64,000 nt of DNA from Pseudomonas sp. ML2-2023-3 (lineage in GTDB: Bacteria; Pseudomonadota; Gammaproteobacteria; Pseudomonadales; Pseudomonadaceae): contig NZ_CP146343.1 of NCBI RefSeq assembly GCF_037055275.1, positions 4,312,501 to 4,376,500 on the forward strand. The letters are read 5' to 3'. The notes below the pieces were generated by a model. It worked only from the letters and a program-made list of their open reading frames with translations, was not told the DNA's origin and ran no database searches. Below, piece by piece: positions 1 through 8,463 of this stretch (within the stretch, counting starts at the first letter, position 1; every line of letters starts with the position of its first letter). The translations under genes and the position numbers were made by a program.

Positions 1-110
1 TCACCTTCTTCAAACAGTTCAAACAGGCGCTCAAGGCTTTGCGACTTTCCCGAGGCCAACAGAAAGGCCTCAAGCAAGGAGGCAAGCTCGCGGGGTTCAG
101 TCAAATTCAT
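1..110 (-). CDS. scpB: Segregation and condensation protein B, N-terminal fragment
   Basis: Only the first 36 codons lie in the window; the rest runs off the left edge. The visible residues read MNLTEPRELASLLEAFLLAS and continue with a helix ending FELFEEG, as expected for the first winged-helix domain of ScpB. ScpB binds the kleisin ScpA and the SMC protein to form the condensin that compacts and segregates the chromosome. It starts 12 bp after the scpA stop on the same strand, the usual scpA-scpB order. The assignment rests on the fragment plus this neighbour. Confidence 0.85.
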   Translation of the reverse strand, partial: MNLTEPRELASLLEAFLLASGKSQSLERLFELFEEG

Positions 111-122
111 GGTTTCAGCTCT

Positions 123-950
123 TTATTCGGCTCTTGCCCGCACATGGATCGGCGCGAAGGGTTCATTTTGCACCAGCTCGACCAGCGACTCCTTGACCAG
201 TTCAAGCACGGCCATAAACGTCACGACCACGCCCAACTTGCCTTCTTCGGCAGTAAACAGCTCGACAAAAGGCACAAAGCCGCCGCCCTTGAGGCGTTCG
301 AGCACGTCGCTCATGCGTTCGCGGGTCGACAGGGCCTCACGGCTGACCTGATGGCTTTCAAACATGTCGGTTCGGCGCAACACTTCAGCCATGGACATCA
401 GCAACTCTTCCAGCGCCACATCCGGCACCAGCTTGCGGGCCCGGGCTTCAGGGGCATCGAGTTTGGGCACAAACACCTCGCGCCCTACCCGGCTCAACCC
501 TTCAATCCCTTCAGCGGCAGCCTTGAAACGCTCGTATTGCTGCAAGCGGCGAATCAGTTCGGCACGGGGGTCGCCCTCGTCCTCTTCGATTTCGACCGAG
601 CGAGGCAACAGCATGCGGGACTTGATCTCGGCCAGCATGGCGGCCATCACCAGGTACTCGGCGGCCAACTCCAGGCGCACGGTTTTCATCAGCTCGACAT
701 AACCCATGTACTGGCGGGTGATTTCTGCCACCGGAATGTCGAGGATATCGATGTTTTGCTTGCGGATCAGGTACAGCAGCAGGTCGAGCGGGCCTTCAAA
801 GGCATCGAGGAACACCTCCAGCGCATCCGGAGGGATGTACAGGTCTTGCGGCATTTCGATGACCGCCTGGCCATAGACCATAGCGAGCGAGAGTTCTTGC
901 TGGACACCGGCCTGGGCCTCTACCGCCTCAGGAGCTTGAACGTCAGACAT
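123..950 (-). CDS. scpA: Segregation and condensation protein A (kleisin)
   Basis: A 275-residue protein with the ScpA signature: residues about 45-60 read LDAFEGPLDLLLYLIRKQ, followed by DILDIPVAEITRQYM and LAAEYLVMAAMLAEIKSRMLLP. ScpA is the kleisin that bridges the two SMC heads and carries the ScpB dimer. The N-terminus (about 40 residues rich in Ala, Glu and Gln) is longer than in Bacillus, as is usual in Pseudomonas. The start ATG overlaps the stop of the upstream yciO-like gene by one base (TGATG), which points to translational coupling in one transcript with scpB. Confidence 0.95.
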   Translation of the reverse strand: MSDVQAPEAVEAQAGVQQELSLAMVYGQAVIEMPQDLYIPPDALEVFLDAFEGPLDLLLYLIRKQNIDILDIPVAEITRQYMGYVELMKTVRLELAAEYLVMAAMLAEIKSRMLLPRSVEIEEDEGDPRAELIRRLQQYERFKAAAEGIEGLSRVGREVFVPKLDAPEARARKLVPDVALEELLMSMAEVLRRTDMFESHQVSREALSTRERMSDVLERLKGGGFVPFVELFTAEEGKLGVVVTFMAVLELVKESLVELVQNEPFAPIHVRARAE

Positions 951-1582
951 CAGGCCTCGACCATAAACGGTTCAGGATCGCCGCAACCCACACGGACAAT
1001 CTCGGGATCACCGCTGTCGACCAGGCTGATCACGGTCGAGGCCTTGTTGCCGCCAAAACCGCCATCGATAATCAGGTCGACCTGTTTTTCCAGGGCATTG
1101 CGAATCTCGTACGGATCTTCCATCGGCTCGCTTTCGCCCGGCAAAATCAGCGTCACGCTCATCAGCGGCTCGCCCAGCTCTTCAAGCAGCGCCAGCGCAA
1201 TCGGGTGGCTCGGCACCCGCAGGCCGATAGTACGTCGCTTGGGATGCAGCAGCAGGCGCGGCACTTCGCGGGTGGCGTTGAGAATGAAGGTGTAAGGCCC
1301 CGGCGTGTGGGCCTTGAGCAAACGGAACGTGCCGGTATCGACCTTGGCGAACAGCCCCAGCTGGGAAAGATCGCAGCACATCAGGGTGAAGTTGTGCTTG
1401 TCGTCCAGGTTACGCAAGCGCTTGATCCGCTCGATCGCACCCTTGTCGCCCATCTGGCAACCCACGGCATAGGACGAATCGGTGGGATAAATCACCACCC
1501 CACCCTTTTTGATGATCTCGACGGCCTGCTTGATCAGGCGCGCTTGAGGGTTTTCCGGATGAATCTGGAAAAATTGACTCAC
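950..1582 (-). CDS. YciO-type protein (Sua5/YciO/YrdC family)
   Basis: A 210-residue protein of the family that contains L-threonylcarbamoyladenylate synthases. It has the nucleotide-binding segment GGVVIYPTDSSYAVGC, then DDKHNFTLMC, HTPGPYTFIL and RRTIGLRVPSHP. The first half resembles E. coli YciO more than TsaC, so a role in threonylcarbamoyl-adenosine formation is not certain; YciO members are often weak or divergent enzymes. I chose a GTG start at 1582, which gives VSQFFQIHPENPQ, lies 13 bp after the rnm stop and has CAGG upstream. An in-frame ATG at 1621 would overlap rnm and add 13 residues. It is co-directional with rnm and scpAB. Confidence 0.85.
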   Translation of the reverse strand: MSQFFQIHPENPQARLIKQAVEIIKKGGVVIYPTDSSYAVGCQMGDKGAIERIKRLRNLDDKHNFTLMCCDLSQLGLFAKVDTGTFRLLKAHTPGPYTFILNATREVPRLLLHPKRRTIGLRVPSHPIALALLEELGEPLMSVTLILPGESEPMEDPYEIRNALEKQVDLIIDGGFGGNKASTVISLVDSGDPEIVRVGCGDPEPFMVEA

Positions 1583-1595
1583 AGTGTTTACCTGT

Positions 1596-2459
1596 TCAGA
1601 CGTTAGCAGTGGGCTGTTCATATTTGAATCGACACCACAATGGCGGCAGATCTTCCGGGACCGGGCGGTACTCGCCAATCTCGGACCAACCTCCCGGACC
1701 ATGAAAATCACTGCCGGCACTGACCAGCAGACCGAACTCACGCGCAAGGATCGCCAGGCTGCCTACCTGATCGGCTGGCTGATACCCGTTGACCACTTCA
1801 ATAGCGTGACCCCCAGCTTGAATATAGTCGCCAATCAGACGTCGGCGCTTGCTGCGGGTGAAATCGTAGTGCGACGGGTGCGCCAGGCTTACCCAGGCCC
1901 CGGCTGCACGCAGGGTGGCGACCGTGTCTTCAAGGGTCGGCCAATGCAGTTTGACGTCGCCCAGCTTGCCCGCCCCCAGCCACTTGCGAAAGGCTTCGGC
2001 GCGATCCTTGACGTACCCGGCCTCGACCAGAAAATCGGCAAAGTGCGGACGGGCCGGGGCATTACCGCTGTCACCCAGCCCTTGCTGGATGGCCCGCGCG
2101 CCTTCAAGTGCGCCGGGCATGCCCTTGAGCGCCAGTTTGCGACTGATCTCCTCGGCCCGCAGCCAGCGACCCTCATGCAGTTTGGCAATGGCCTCGACCA
2201 ACGCCGGGGCATTGACATCAAAACCGTAGCCGAGCACATGAATCGTGGCCCCGCCCCAGGTACACGACAATTCGACGCCGTTGATCAAGGTCATGTTCAG
2301 CGCCTGCGCCGCTGTGCGGGCTTCGTCCAGACCTTCAAGTGTGTCGTGATCGGTCAGGGCCAGGACTCGCACACCTTTCTCGAACGCACGCGCGACCAGT
2401 ACCGCAGGCGCCAGGGCGCCATCGGAAGCTGTGCTATGGCAATGCAAGTCAATTTCCAC
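1596..2459 (-). CDS. rnm: PHP-domain phosphoesterase, RNase AM type
   Basis: A 287-residue PHP-domain protein. Metal ligands are visible as MEIDLHCHSTASDG at the N-terminus, LALTDHDTLEG near residue 35, NGVELS near 61, a later SLAHPSHYD and a final SAGSDFHGPGG. This is the set found in E. coli YciV/TrpH, now RNase AM, a 5'-3' exonuclease acting on short RNA ends and on nucleoside 3',5'-bisphosphates. It opens the rnm-yciO-scpA-scpB unit and is divergent from yciB. The gene name rests on family membership; activity is inferred. Confidence 0.9.
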   Translation of the reverse strand: MEIDLHCHSTASDGALAPAVLVARAFEKGVRVLALTDHDTLEGLDEARTAAQALNMTLINGVELSCTWGGATIHVLGYGFDVNAPALVEAIAKLHEGRWLRAEEISRKLALKGMPGALEGARAIQQGLGDSGNAPARPHFADFLVEAGYVKDRAEAFRKWLGAGKLGDVKLHWPTLEDTVATLRAAGAWVSLAHPSHYDFTRSKRRRLIGDYIQAGGHAIEVVNGYQPADQVGSLAILAREFGLLVSAGSDFHGPGGWSEIGEYRPVPEDLPPLWCRFKYEQPTANV

Positions 2460-2543
2460 GGGGATTTAATAACCTCTAGCTGACACTTTCGCTGTCATTG
2501 ATGTTTGTTATTATGCCGCCACATCCTGCTTCTGGCTGCCACT

Positions 2544-3140
2544 GTGAAACAATTCATCGACTTCATCCCGCTGCTACTGTTTTTCATCGTTTACAAAACC
2601 GACCCACGCATCATCGAAATCGGTGGGCACAGCCTGTCGGTCGGGGGTATTTACAGCGCTACGGCGATGCTGATTGCCAGTTCGCTGGTGGTGTACGGAA
2701 TTCTGTTTTTTAAACAGCGCAAACTTGAAAAAAGCCAATGGCTGACCCTGATAGCCTGCCTGGTGTTCGGCAGCCTGACCCTCGCCTTCCACAGCGAAAC
2801 CTTCCTCAAGTGGAAAGCGCCGGTGGTGAACTGGCTGTTTGCACTGGTGTTTGCCGGTAGCCATTTTATCGGCGACAAACTGCTGATCAAACGCATGATG
2901 GGTCATGTACTGACCCTGCCCGACGCGGTATGGACACGCCTGAACCTGGCCTGGATCGCATTCTTCCTGTTTTGCGGCGCGGCCAACCTCTACGTTGCGT
3001 TCACCTATCAAAGCTTCTGGGTCGACTTTAAAGTGTTCGGCAGCCTGGGCATGACCGTGCTGTTCCTGATCGGCCAAGGCATCTACCTGTCGCGCCATCT
3101 GCATGACACCGATCCAACCACCCCCAAGACCAAGGACTGA
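2544..3140 (+). CDS. yciB: Inner membrane septation protein YciB
   Basis: A 198-residue membrane protein with about five hydrophobic helices. It starts [20 protein letters not shown] and contains the family stretch [19 protein letters not shown]. YciB (IspZ/IspA family) is an inner membrane protein linked to cell-envelope synthesis and septation. The GTG at 2544 is preferred because the family begins MKQ/MKF-DFFPI; an upstream ATG at 2505 would add 13 residues not seen in the family. It is followed one base later by the YciI-like gene, so the two are surely cotranscribed. Confidence 0.93.
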   Translation: MKQFIDFIPLLLFFIVYKTDPRIIEIGGHSLSVGGIYSATAMLIASSLVVYGILFFKQRKLEKSQWLTLIACLVFGSLTLAFHSETFLKWKAPVVNWLFALVFAGSHFIGDKLLIKRMMGHVLTLPDAVWTRLNLAWIAFFLFCGAANLYVAFTYQSFWVDFKVFGSLGMTVLFLIGQGIYLSRHLHDTDPTTPKTKD

Positions 3141-3141
3141 C

Positions 3142-3441
3142 ATGCTCTACGCCATCATTGCAACAGACGTCGCCAACTCGCTTGAAGCTCGCCTGGCTGC
3201 CCGCCCTGCGCACCTTGAGCGCTTGCAACAGCTTAACGCGCAAGGTCGCATGGTGCTGGCCGGCCCTCATCCGGCCATCGACAGCAATGATCCGGGCGCT
3301 GCCGGCTTCAGCGGCAGCCTGATCGTGGCCGAGTTCGAATCCCTGACCATCGCCCAGGCCTGGGCCGAGGCTGATCCCTTCGTTGCTGCTGGCGTGTATG
3401 CCAGTGTCATCGTCAAGCCGTTCAAGCAAGTCCTGCCGTAA
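3142..3441 (+). CDS. YciI family protein
   Basis: A 99-residue protein of the YciI fold, beginning [20 protein letters not shown]. The conserved [11 protein letters not shown] and the GPHP turn after RMVLA belong to the putative catalytic His/Asp dyad of the family. Substrates are unknown for most members. The ATG follows the yciB stop after one base (TGA-C-ATG), and the yciB-yciI pairing is widespread in proteobacteria. Confidence 0.9.
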   Translation: MLYAIIATDVANSLEARLAARPAHLERLQQLNAQGRMVLAGPHPAIDSNDPGAAGFSGSLIVAEFESLTIAQAWAEADPFVAAGVYASVIVKPFKQVLP

Positions 3442-3470
3442 CCCGCCTCCCTGGGGTATCTTTGCCGGTA

Positions 3471-3491
3471 GCCGACGTAGACAACGTCGGC
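3471..3491. promoter_or_regulatory. Perfect inverted repeat upstream of cpxR
   Basis: GCCGACGT-agaca-ACGTCGGC is an 8+8 bp perfect inverted repeat with a 5-base spacer, ending 21 bp before the cpxR start. No T-run follows, so it is a poor intrinsic terminator for yciI. It could be an operator or a hairpin in the cpxR leader. Confidence 0.45.
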
Positions 3492-3512
3492 ACTGGTTAA
3501 ATCGAGTAAGTC

Positions 3513-4190
3513 ATGAGCGACCTGTTACTGATAGATGATGACGAGGAGCTGTGTGAGCTTCTCGTCAGTTGGCTGAGCCAGGAAGGCTTCCAGGTTCGCG
3601 CTTGCCATGACGGTTCAACCGCCCGCAAGGCGTTGAACGAGTCCAGCCCCGATGCCGTGGTGCTGGATGTCATGCTTCCAGATGGCAGTGGCCTTGAGCT
3701 GCTCAAACAACTGCGCAGCGATCATCCGGACTTGCCGGTGCTGATGCTTTCAGCCCGTGGCGAACCCCTGGACCGCATTCTGGGGCTCGAACTGGGCGCC
3801 GATGACTACCTGGCCAAACCCTGCGACCCCCGGGAACTGACTGCCCGCCTGCGCGCTGTATTGCGCCGCAGCCACCCGGCAGCGGTATCCAGCCAGATGG
3901 AGCTGGGGGATTTGTGCTTCAGCCCCATGCGCGGCGTGGTCACGATCGACCAGCGCGACATCACGCTGACCGTGTCTGAAAGCCGGATTCTTGAAGCCCT
4001 GCTGCGTCAACCGGGCGAGCCGCTGGACAAGCAGGAACTGGCGCAGATTGCCCTGGGCCGCAAGCTGACCCTGTACGACCGCAGCCTGGACATGCACATC
4101 AGCAACCTGCGCAAGAAGATTGGCCCCCACCCCGACGGCAGCCCCCGTATTGTGGCGCTGCGCAGCCGTGGTTACTTTTACAGCGCATAA
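3513..4190 (+). CDS. cpxR: CpxR-type response regulator (OmpR family)
   Basis: A 225-residue regulator. The receiver domain (1-115) has the acidic pocket LLIDDDEE at residues 5-12, the phospho-acceptor Asp52 in VVLDVMLPDGSG, and the conserved Lys in DDYLAKP. The C-terminal winged helix includes LTVSESRILEALLRQPG and SLDMHISNLRKKIG, typical of OmpR/PhoB DNA binding. It heads a regulator / periplasmic Spy-like protein / sensor kinase trio, the arrangement of P. aeruginosa PA3204-PA3206, where the regulator is called CpxR. Expected role: activate envelope-stress and efflux genes when phosphorylated by the kinase at 4843. Confidence 0.9.
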   Translation: MSDLLLIDDDEELCELLVSWLSQEGFQVRACHDGSTARKALNESSPDAVVLDVMLPDGSGLELLKQLRSDHPDLPVLMLSARGEPLDRILGLELGADDYLAKPCDPRELTARLRAVLRRSHPAAVSSQMELGDLCFSPMRGVVTIDQRDITLTVSESRILEALLRQPGEPLDKQELAQIALGRKLTLYDRSLDMHISNLRKKIGPHPDGSPRIVALRSRGYFYSA

Positions 4191-4234
4191 CCCCTTTTTG
4201 CCGGGAGCGTATGTAAATACCCCGCAAAACCGTC

Positions 4235-4250
4235 TTTACCAAAGCTTTAC
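4235..4250 (-). promoter_or_regulatory. Probable CpxR box upstream of the cpxP-like gene
   Basis: TTTAC-N6-TTTAC on the plus strand, i.e. GTAAA-N6-GTAAA on the minus strand, matches the GTAAA-N(4-8)-GTAAA pattern bound by CpxR. A further GTAAA lies at 4213-4217 on the plus strand. The site is about 85 bp before the cpxP-like start, which fits feedback control by the adjacent CpxR. No strong -35/-10 pair could be fixed. Confidence 0.55.
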
Positions 4251-4332
4251 GCAGGGCTGACAGCGCTTGACCTTGATCTCCCTAAACTGGGCGCATCCGG
4301 ATTCACCGGAACGTAATCGAAGGAGACACACC

Positions 4333-4764
4333 ATGCGTAAGACTCTAATTGCTTTGATGTTTGCTGCAGCACTGCCAACCGTCGCAATGGCCATGCCTGG
4401 TGGCGACGGCTCAATGGGCCCACGTCACGGTGGCGAGCACCACGGTCGCGGCGAAGCCCCTTACAGCCAACTGGACCTGAGCCGCGAACAACGCCAGCAG
4501 ATTGGCAAGTTGATGGGCGAGCAAATGCATGACCGCAAGCAGTTGGTCGAGAAGTACCTGGAAAAACTTCCAGCCGCTGATCAAAAAGCACTGAAAGACG
4601 AGATAAAGGCCAAGCACGACAAGACCCAGAGCGATATCCGTGCCTTGCTCAAGCCTGATCAGCAAAAACGCTTCGACGAGATGCAACAGAAACGCACCGA
4701 GCGCCAGGCTGAGTGGAAGCAGTTCAAGGAATGGAAAGCACAGCAAGCTCCTAAAGCGCAATAA
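4333..4764 (+). CDS. Spy/CpxP-like periplasmic protein
   Basis: A 143-residue secreted helical protein. The signal peptide is MRKTLIALMFAAALPTVAMA. After a Gly/His-rich linker come two LTxxQ-type motifs, LSREQRQQI near residue 50 and LLKPDQQKRFDEM near 105, which define the Spy/CpxP family. Spy is a periplasmic chaperone; CpxP damps the sensor kinase. Its place between cpxR and the kinase suggests the CpxP role. AAGGAG sits 7-8 bases before the ATG. A perfect 13-bp terminator follows, so the kinase may be partly separated in expression. Confidence 0.88.
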   Translation: MRKTLIALMFAAALPTVAMAMPGGDGSMGPRHGGEHHGRGEAPYSQLDLSREQRQQIGKLMGEQMHDRKQLVEKYLEKLPAADQKALKDEIKAKHDKTQSDIRALLKPDQQKRFDEMQQKRTERQAEWKQFKEWKAQQAPKAQ

Positions 4765-4778
4765 TCCACGCGCACATG

Positions 4779-4808
4779 AAGCCCAACGGCCTTTGGCCGT
4801 TGGGCTTT
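4779..4808 (+). terminator. Strong hairpin after the cpxP-like gene
   Basis: A 13-bp perfect stem (AAGCCCAACGGCC, loop TTT, GGCCGTTGGGCTT) followed by TTACTCGTTTT. It lies between the cpxP-like gene and the sensor kinase gene, so it probably sets a lower level of kinase. Confidence 0.85.
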
Positions 4809-4842
4809 ACTCGTTTTAACCCATTACCCGCGAGGAATTACC

Positions 4843-6177
4843 GTGCGATCACTGTTTTGGCGCATTCTTGCCAGCTTTTGGCTGGCGATTGCCTTGGTCG
4901 CAGGGCTTTCGATCCTGATGGGGCACATGCTCAATCAGGACGCGTGGATTCTTTCCCGCCACCCAGGGATCGCCAACCTGGCGCAACAATGGACTGAGCG
5001 CTACGAAACCCAGGGCGCCGACGCCGCCCAAGACTTCCTCGAAAAGCGTAAACGTCGCTATCACATCGACGTGCAGGTACTTAACGAAAGTGGCGACCCC
5101 GTGGTTCGCGGCACGTTCCCTCGCCGGGCAGCGGCCTGGGAAGCTCGCCAGCATCCGGGCGAAGAGCAGTTGCCCTGGCGCCGCCTGACGGTCGAATACA
5201 CCAGCCCAAAAACCGCCGAAACCTACCTGCTGATTTATCGCATTCCACACCCGGAACTGGATGCCTGGCATCGCCAGAGCCTGATCTGGCCGCTGAGTGC
5301 CCTGGGGATTGCCCTGGTGGTACTGACCCTGTTCAGCCTGATGGTCACCCTCTCCATCACCCGGCCGCTGAGCCGCCTGCGAGTTGCAGTGCATGATCTG
5401 GGGCAAACCACCTACCAGCAGAACAGCCTGGCGCGACTGGCCTCGCGCCGCGATGAGTTTGGCGTACTGGCCACCGACTTCAACCGCATGGGCGCCCGCC
5501 TGCAAAGTTTGATCGGCAGTCAGCGCCAGTTGCTGCGCGACGTGTCCCACGAGCTGCGCTCGCCACTGGCCCGCCTTAAAATCGCCCTGGCACTGGCCGA
5601 GCGCGCCGGACCTGAGGAGCGGGAAAAACTGTGGCCACGGCTGACCCGCGAATGCGATCGGCTTGAATCGTTGATCAGTGAGATTCTCACCCTGGCCCGG
5701 GTTGATGCCGACCAGGCCAGCGCAGAGCACGTGGAGCTCAATGCCCTGCTCGCCGCGGTGCAAAAGGATGCGTCGATGGCGGCCCCCGAGCAAGCCGTGC
5801 AATTGCTTGCCGAGCCGGATTTGAGCCTCAATGGCTGGCCAACCATGATCGAGCGGGCGGTGGATAACCTGCTGCGCAATGCGCAACGTTTCAACCCGCC
5901 CGGTCAGCCGATCGAGTTGAGTGCGGCGCGCGAGGGCGAGCACATCACTATCAAGGTACGCGACCACGGGCCCGGGGTCGCCGAGGAGCACTTGGCACAA
6001 CTGGGCGAACCGTTCTTCCGCGCGCCTGGCCAGACGGCCGCCGGGCACGGGCTGGGACTGGCCATTGCACGCCGTGCTGCGGAACGTCATGGCGGGCGCC
6101 TGGTGCTGGGCAATCATCCGGATGGTGGGTTTATTGCCACGCTGGAGTTGCCGCTGGAGCCCAACGGCAATCTGTAA
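4843..6177 (+). CDS. cpxS: CpxA/CpxS-type sensor histidine kinase
   Basis: A 444-residue membrane kinase. Helices at about 8-28 and 150-171 flank a periplasmic domain of about 120 residues. A HAMP segment (SITRPLSRLR) follows, then the H box LLRDVSHELRSPLARLK with His236, the N box DNLLRNAQRFNP, and G boxes DHGPGV and GHGLGLAIARR. It should phosphorylate the CpxR-type regulator at 3513. The start is GTG at 4843 with GAGGAAT 6 bases upstream. A REP element pair follows the stop. Confidence 0.9.
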   Translation: MRSLFWRILASFWLAIALVAGLSILMGHMLNQDAWILSRHPGIANLAQQWTERYETQGADAAQDFLEKRKRRYHIDVQVLNESGDPVVRGTFPRRAAAWEARQHPGEEQLPWRRLTVEYTSPKTAETYLLIYRIPHPELDAWHRQSLIWPLSALGIALVVLTLFSLMVTLSITRPLSRLRVAVHDLGQTTYQQNSLARLASRRDEFGVLATDFNRMGARLQSLIGSQRQLLRDVSHELRSPLARLKIALALAERAGPEEREKLWPRLTRECDRLESLISEILTLARVDADQASAEHVELNALLAAVQKDASMAAPEQAVQLLAEPDLSLNGWPTMIERAVDNLLRNAQRFNPPGQPIELSAAREGEHITIKVRDHGPGVAEEHLAQLGEPFFRAPGQTAAGHGLGLAIARRAAERHGGRLVLGNHPDGGFIATLELPLEPNGNL

Positions 6178-6203
6178 ATCTGATGCGGCGTTTGCGCTGC
6201 TGT

Positions 6204-6290
6204 TGTGGGAGCGGGCTTGCTCGCGATGCAGGCGACGCGGTTTGTCTGGATGACCGCAGTGATGCCCTCGCGAGCAAGCCCGCTCCCACA
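6204..6290. repeat. REP element pair (REPIN)
   Basis: Two inverted copies of TGTGGGAGCGGGCTTGCTCGCG face each other across about 45 bp between the sensor kinase and the convergent nitroreductase gene. This is the typical Pseudomonas REP doublet; it can fold into a long hairpin and may act as a bidirectional transcript end. Confidence 0.92.
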
Positions 6291-6307
6291 GGTTTCGAGA
6301 TCCGGGA

Positions 6308-6871
6308 TTACTTGACCGGCCACGCCTTCACGAACTCGGCGCTATCCACTTTCGGCGCGGTACGCAGTTCGTTCTGCGCGGTCCCCAGATACAAGAACGC
6401 GACCACTTCCTCGCCCTCGCCCAGCCCCAGTCCCTTGGCCACATGTGGCGCATAGGACAATTCACCGGTACGCCATACCGCACCAATGCCCTGGGCAAAA
6501 GCTGCCAGTTCAATGGCATGGGCTGCACAGCCTGCCGTAATCAGTTGCTCGGATTTCGGTACTTTGAAGTGATCCTGCAAACGGGCAATCACCACAACGA
6601 CCAACGGTGCGCGCAAAGGCATGGCGCGAGCCTTGTCCAATGCCGCTTGTGTCACCTCGCTGCCCTGGGCCTGCACGGCCTCGGCAAGTATTTCACCCAG
6701 CTGGTTGCGCGCTTCGCCTTCAACCGTCAAAAAACGGTAAGGACGCAACTGGCCGTGGTCCGGCGCACGCAAGGCGGCCGCAAACAGTACTTCACGTTGC
6801 TCGGCCGTCGGCGCCGGATCAAGCAAGCGCGGGGCAGAAACACGGTTGAGCAAAGCGTCGAGAGCCTCCAT
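6308..6871 (-). CDS. Nitroreductase family protein (YdjA-like)
   Basis: A 187-residue FMN-binding fold. It starts MEALDALLNRVSAPRLLDPA; the FMN-contact segment AALRAPDHGQLRPYRFLTVEG and the later GIGAVWRTGELSY match the short YdjA-type nitroreductases. These reduce nitro or quinone compounds with NAD(P)H, but the natural substrate is unknown. The family usually has about 180-190 residues, so it is full length. It is convergent with the kinase gene and separated from it by the REP pair. Confidence 0.88.
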   Translation of the reverse strand: MEALDALLNRVSAPRLLDPAPTAEQREVLFAAALRAPDHGQLRPYRFLTVEGEARNQLGEILAEAVQAQGSEVTQAALDKARAMPLRAPLVVVVIARLQDHFKVPKSEQLITAGCAAHAIELAAFAQGIGAVWRTGELSYAPHVAKGLGLGEGEEVVAFLYLGTAQNELRTAPKVDSAEFVKAWPVK

Positions 6872-6931
6872 TGGCCACCTCCTGAAGAAAATGTGCGGCT
6901 ATTCTAACGGTATCTCCCGAGGGCCTGGCAG

Positions 6932-6959
6932 TTTACATAGCCCAGACCACAGGTAGAAT
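6932..6959 (+). promoter_or_regulatory. Sigma-70-type promoter for trkH
   Basis: TTTACA (6932-6937), a 16-base spacer and TAGAAT (6954-6959) each match the consensus at five of six positions. They would start transcription about 25 bases before the trkH ATG. Confidence 0.55.
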
Positions 6960-6990
6960 GGCGCCCCTCTTTCATCCCCGAGCTGACTTC

Positions 6991-8445
6991 ATGGCGTTGC
7001 CGACCTTACGCATCATCGGTTTTATTATCGGCATCTTCCTGATTACGCTCGCGATCAGCATGGCTGTGCCCATGTTGACCCTGGTGATTTACGACCACCT
7101 GGGCGACTTGCCATCTTTCCTGTGGGCCAGCCTGATTACATTTGTTGCAGGTTTGGCGCTGGTGATACCCGGGCGCCCCGAGCAGGTTCACCTGCGTCCA
7201 CGGGACATGTACCTGCTGACGGTGTCCAGCTGGGTCATCGTGTGCATCTTCGCCGCACTGCCATTTTTGCTGACGCAGCACATCAGCTACACCGACTCAT
7301 TTTTCGAAAGCATGTCCGGCATTACCGCCACCGGCTCCACGGTCCTGAGCGGGCTGGACACCATGTCCCCGGGCATTTTGATGTGGCGTTCAATGCTCCA
7401 CTGGCTGGGTGGCATTGGCTTTATCGGCATGGCGGTAGCGATTTTGCCCCTGCTGCGAATCGGTGGCATGCGCCTGTTCCAGACCGAATCTTCTGACCGA
7501 TCCGAAAAGGTCATGCCCCGCTCGCACATGGTGGCGCGACTGATTGTGGCCGCTTATGTCGGCATCACCATCATCGGCAGCCTGGCGTTCTGGTGGGCAG
7601 GCATGAGTGTGTTTGACGCGATCAACCACGCCATGTCGGCCATTTCCACCGGCGGGTTCTCAACCTCCGACCAGTCGCTGGCCAAGTGGTCACAACCGGC
7701 AGTGCACTGGGTGGCCATCGCCGTGATGATCATGGGCAGCTTGCCGTTTACCCTGTATGTCGCCACCTTGCGCGGCCATCGCAAGGCGCTGATCAAGGAC
7801 CAGCAGGTTCAAGGTTTGCTGGGCCTGCTGCTGGTGACCTGGATCGTACTCAGCGCCTGGCTGTGGTGGACCACCAACATGCCTTACTGGGACGCCTTCC
7901 GCCATGTTGCGCTCAACGTGACGTCGGTTGTTACAACCACTGGTTTCGCCCTGGGCGACTACAGCCTGTGGGGCAATTTCTCGCTTATGCTGTTCTTCTA
8001 TCTGGGCTTTATTGGCGGATGTTCGGGCTCGACTGCTGGCGGAATCAAGATTTTCCGTTTTCAAGTCGCCTACATCCTGCTCAAGGCCAACCTTAATCAG
8101 CTGATCCACCCTCGTGCAGTGATCAAGCAGAAGTACAACGGCCACCGCCTCGACGAAGAAATCGTACGCTCGATTTTGACCTTTTCGTTCTTCTTTGCCA
8201 TCACCATTTGCGTGATCGCCCTGGCCCTTTCGCTGCTGGGGCTGGACTGGATGACCGCCCTCACCGGCGCTGCCAGTACAGTGTCCGGCGTTGGACCGGG
8301 GCTGGGCGAAACCATTGGCCCCTCCGGCAACTTCGCCAGCCTGCCGGATGCAGCCAAGTGGATTCTGTCCCTGGGCATGTTGCTAGGTCGCCTGGAGATC
8401 ATTACCGTGTTCGTACTGTGCATCCCGGCATTCTGGCGGCACTGA
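6991..8445 (+). CDS. trkH: Trk system potassium uptake protein TrkH
   Basis: A 484-residue integral membrane protein with four pseudo-repeats of membrane-pore-membrane. The pore loops are visible as TATGSTVLSG, STGGFSTSD, TTTGFALGDY and GVGPGLGETIG, the selectivity filters of the TrkH/KtrB superfamily. TrkH imports potassium with the NAD-binding regulator TrkA, which is not in this window. I use the ATG at 6991 (MALPTLRIIGFIIG); an upstream ATG at 6958 would fall on the predicted -10. An AraC-type gene follows after 18 bp and may be cotranscribed. Confidence 0.94.
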   Translation: MALPTLRIIGFIIGIFLITLAISMAVPMLTLVIYDHLGDLPSFLWASLITFVAGLALVIPGRPEQVHLRPRDMYLLTVSSWVIVCIFAALPFLLTQHISYTDSFFESMSGITATGSTVLSGLDTMSPGILMWRSMLHWLGGIGFIGMAVAILPLLRIGGMRLFQTESSDRSEKVMPRSHMVARLIVAAYVGITIIGSLAFWWAGMSVFDAINHAMSAISTGGFSTSDQSLAKWSQPAVHWVAIAVMIMGSLPFTLYVATLRGHRKALIKDQQVQGLLGLLLVTWIVLSAWLWWTTNMPYWDAFRHVALNVTSVVTTTGFALGDYSLWGNFSLMLFFYLGFIGGCSGSTAGGIKIFRFQVAYILLKANLNQLIHPRAVIKQKYNGHRLDEEIVRSILTFSFFFAITICVIALALSLLGLDWMTALTGAASTVSGVGPGLGETIGPSGNFASLPDAAKWILSLGMLLGRLEIITVFVLCIPAFWRH

Positions 8446-8463
8446 TCCACACATGAGGTCGCC

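Noticed and set aside
2480..2498. CTGACAC-N5-CTGTCAT upstream of yciB, resembling a Pho box
   Set aside because: The spacing is 5 rather than 4 bases and no -10 lies at the required distance.
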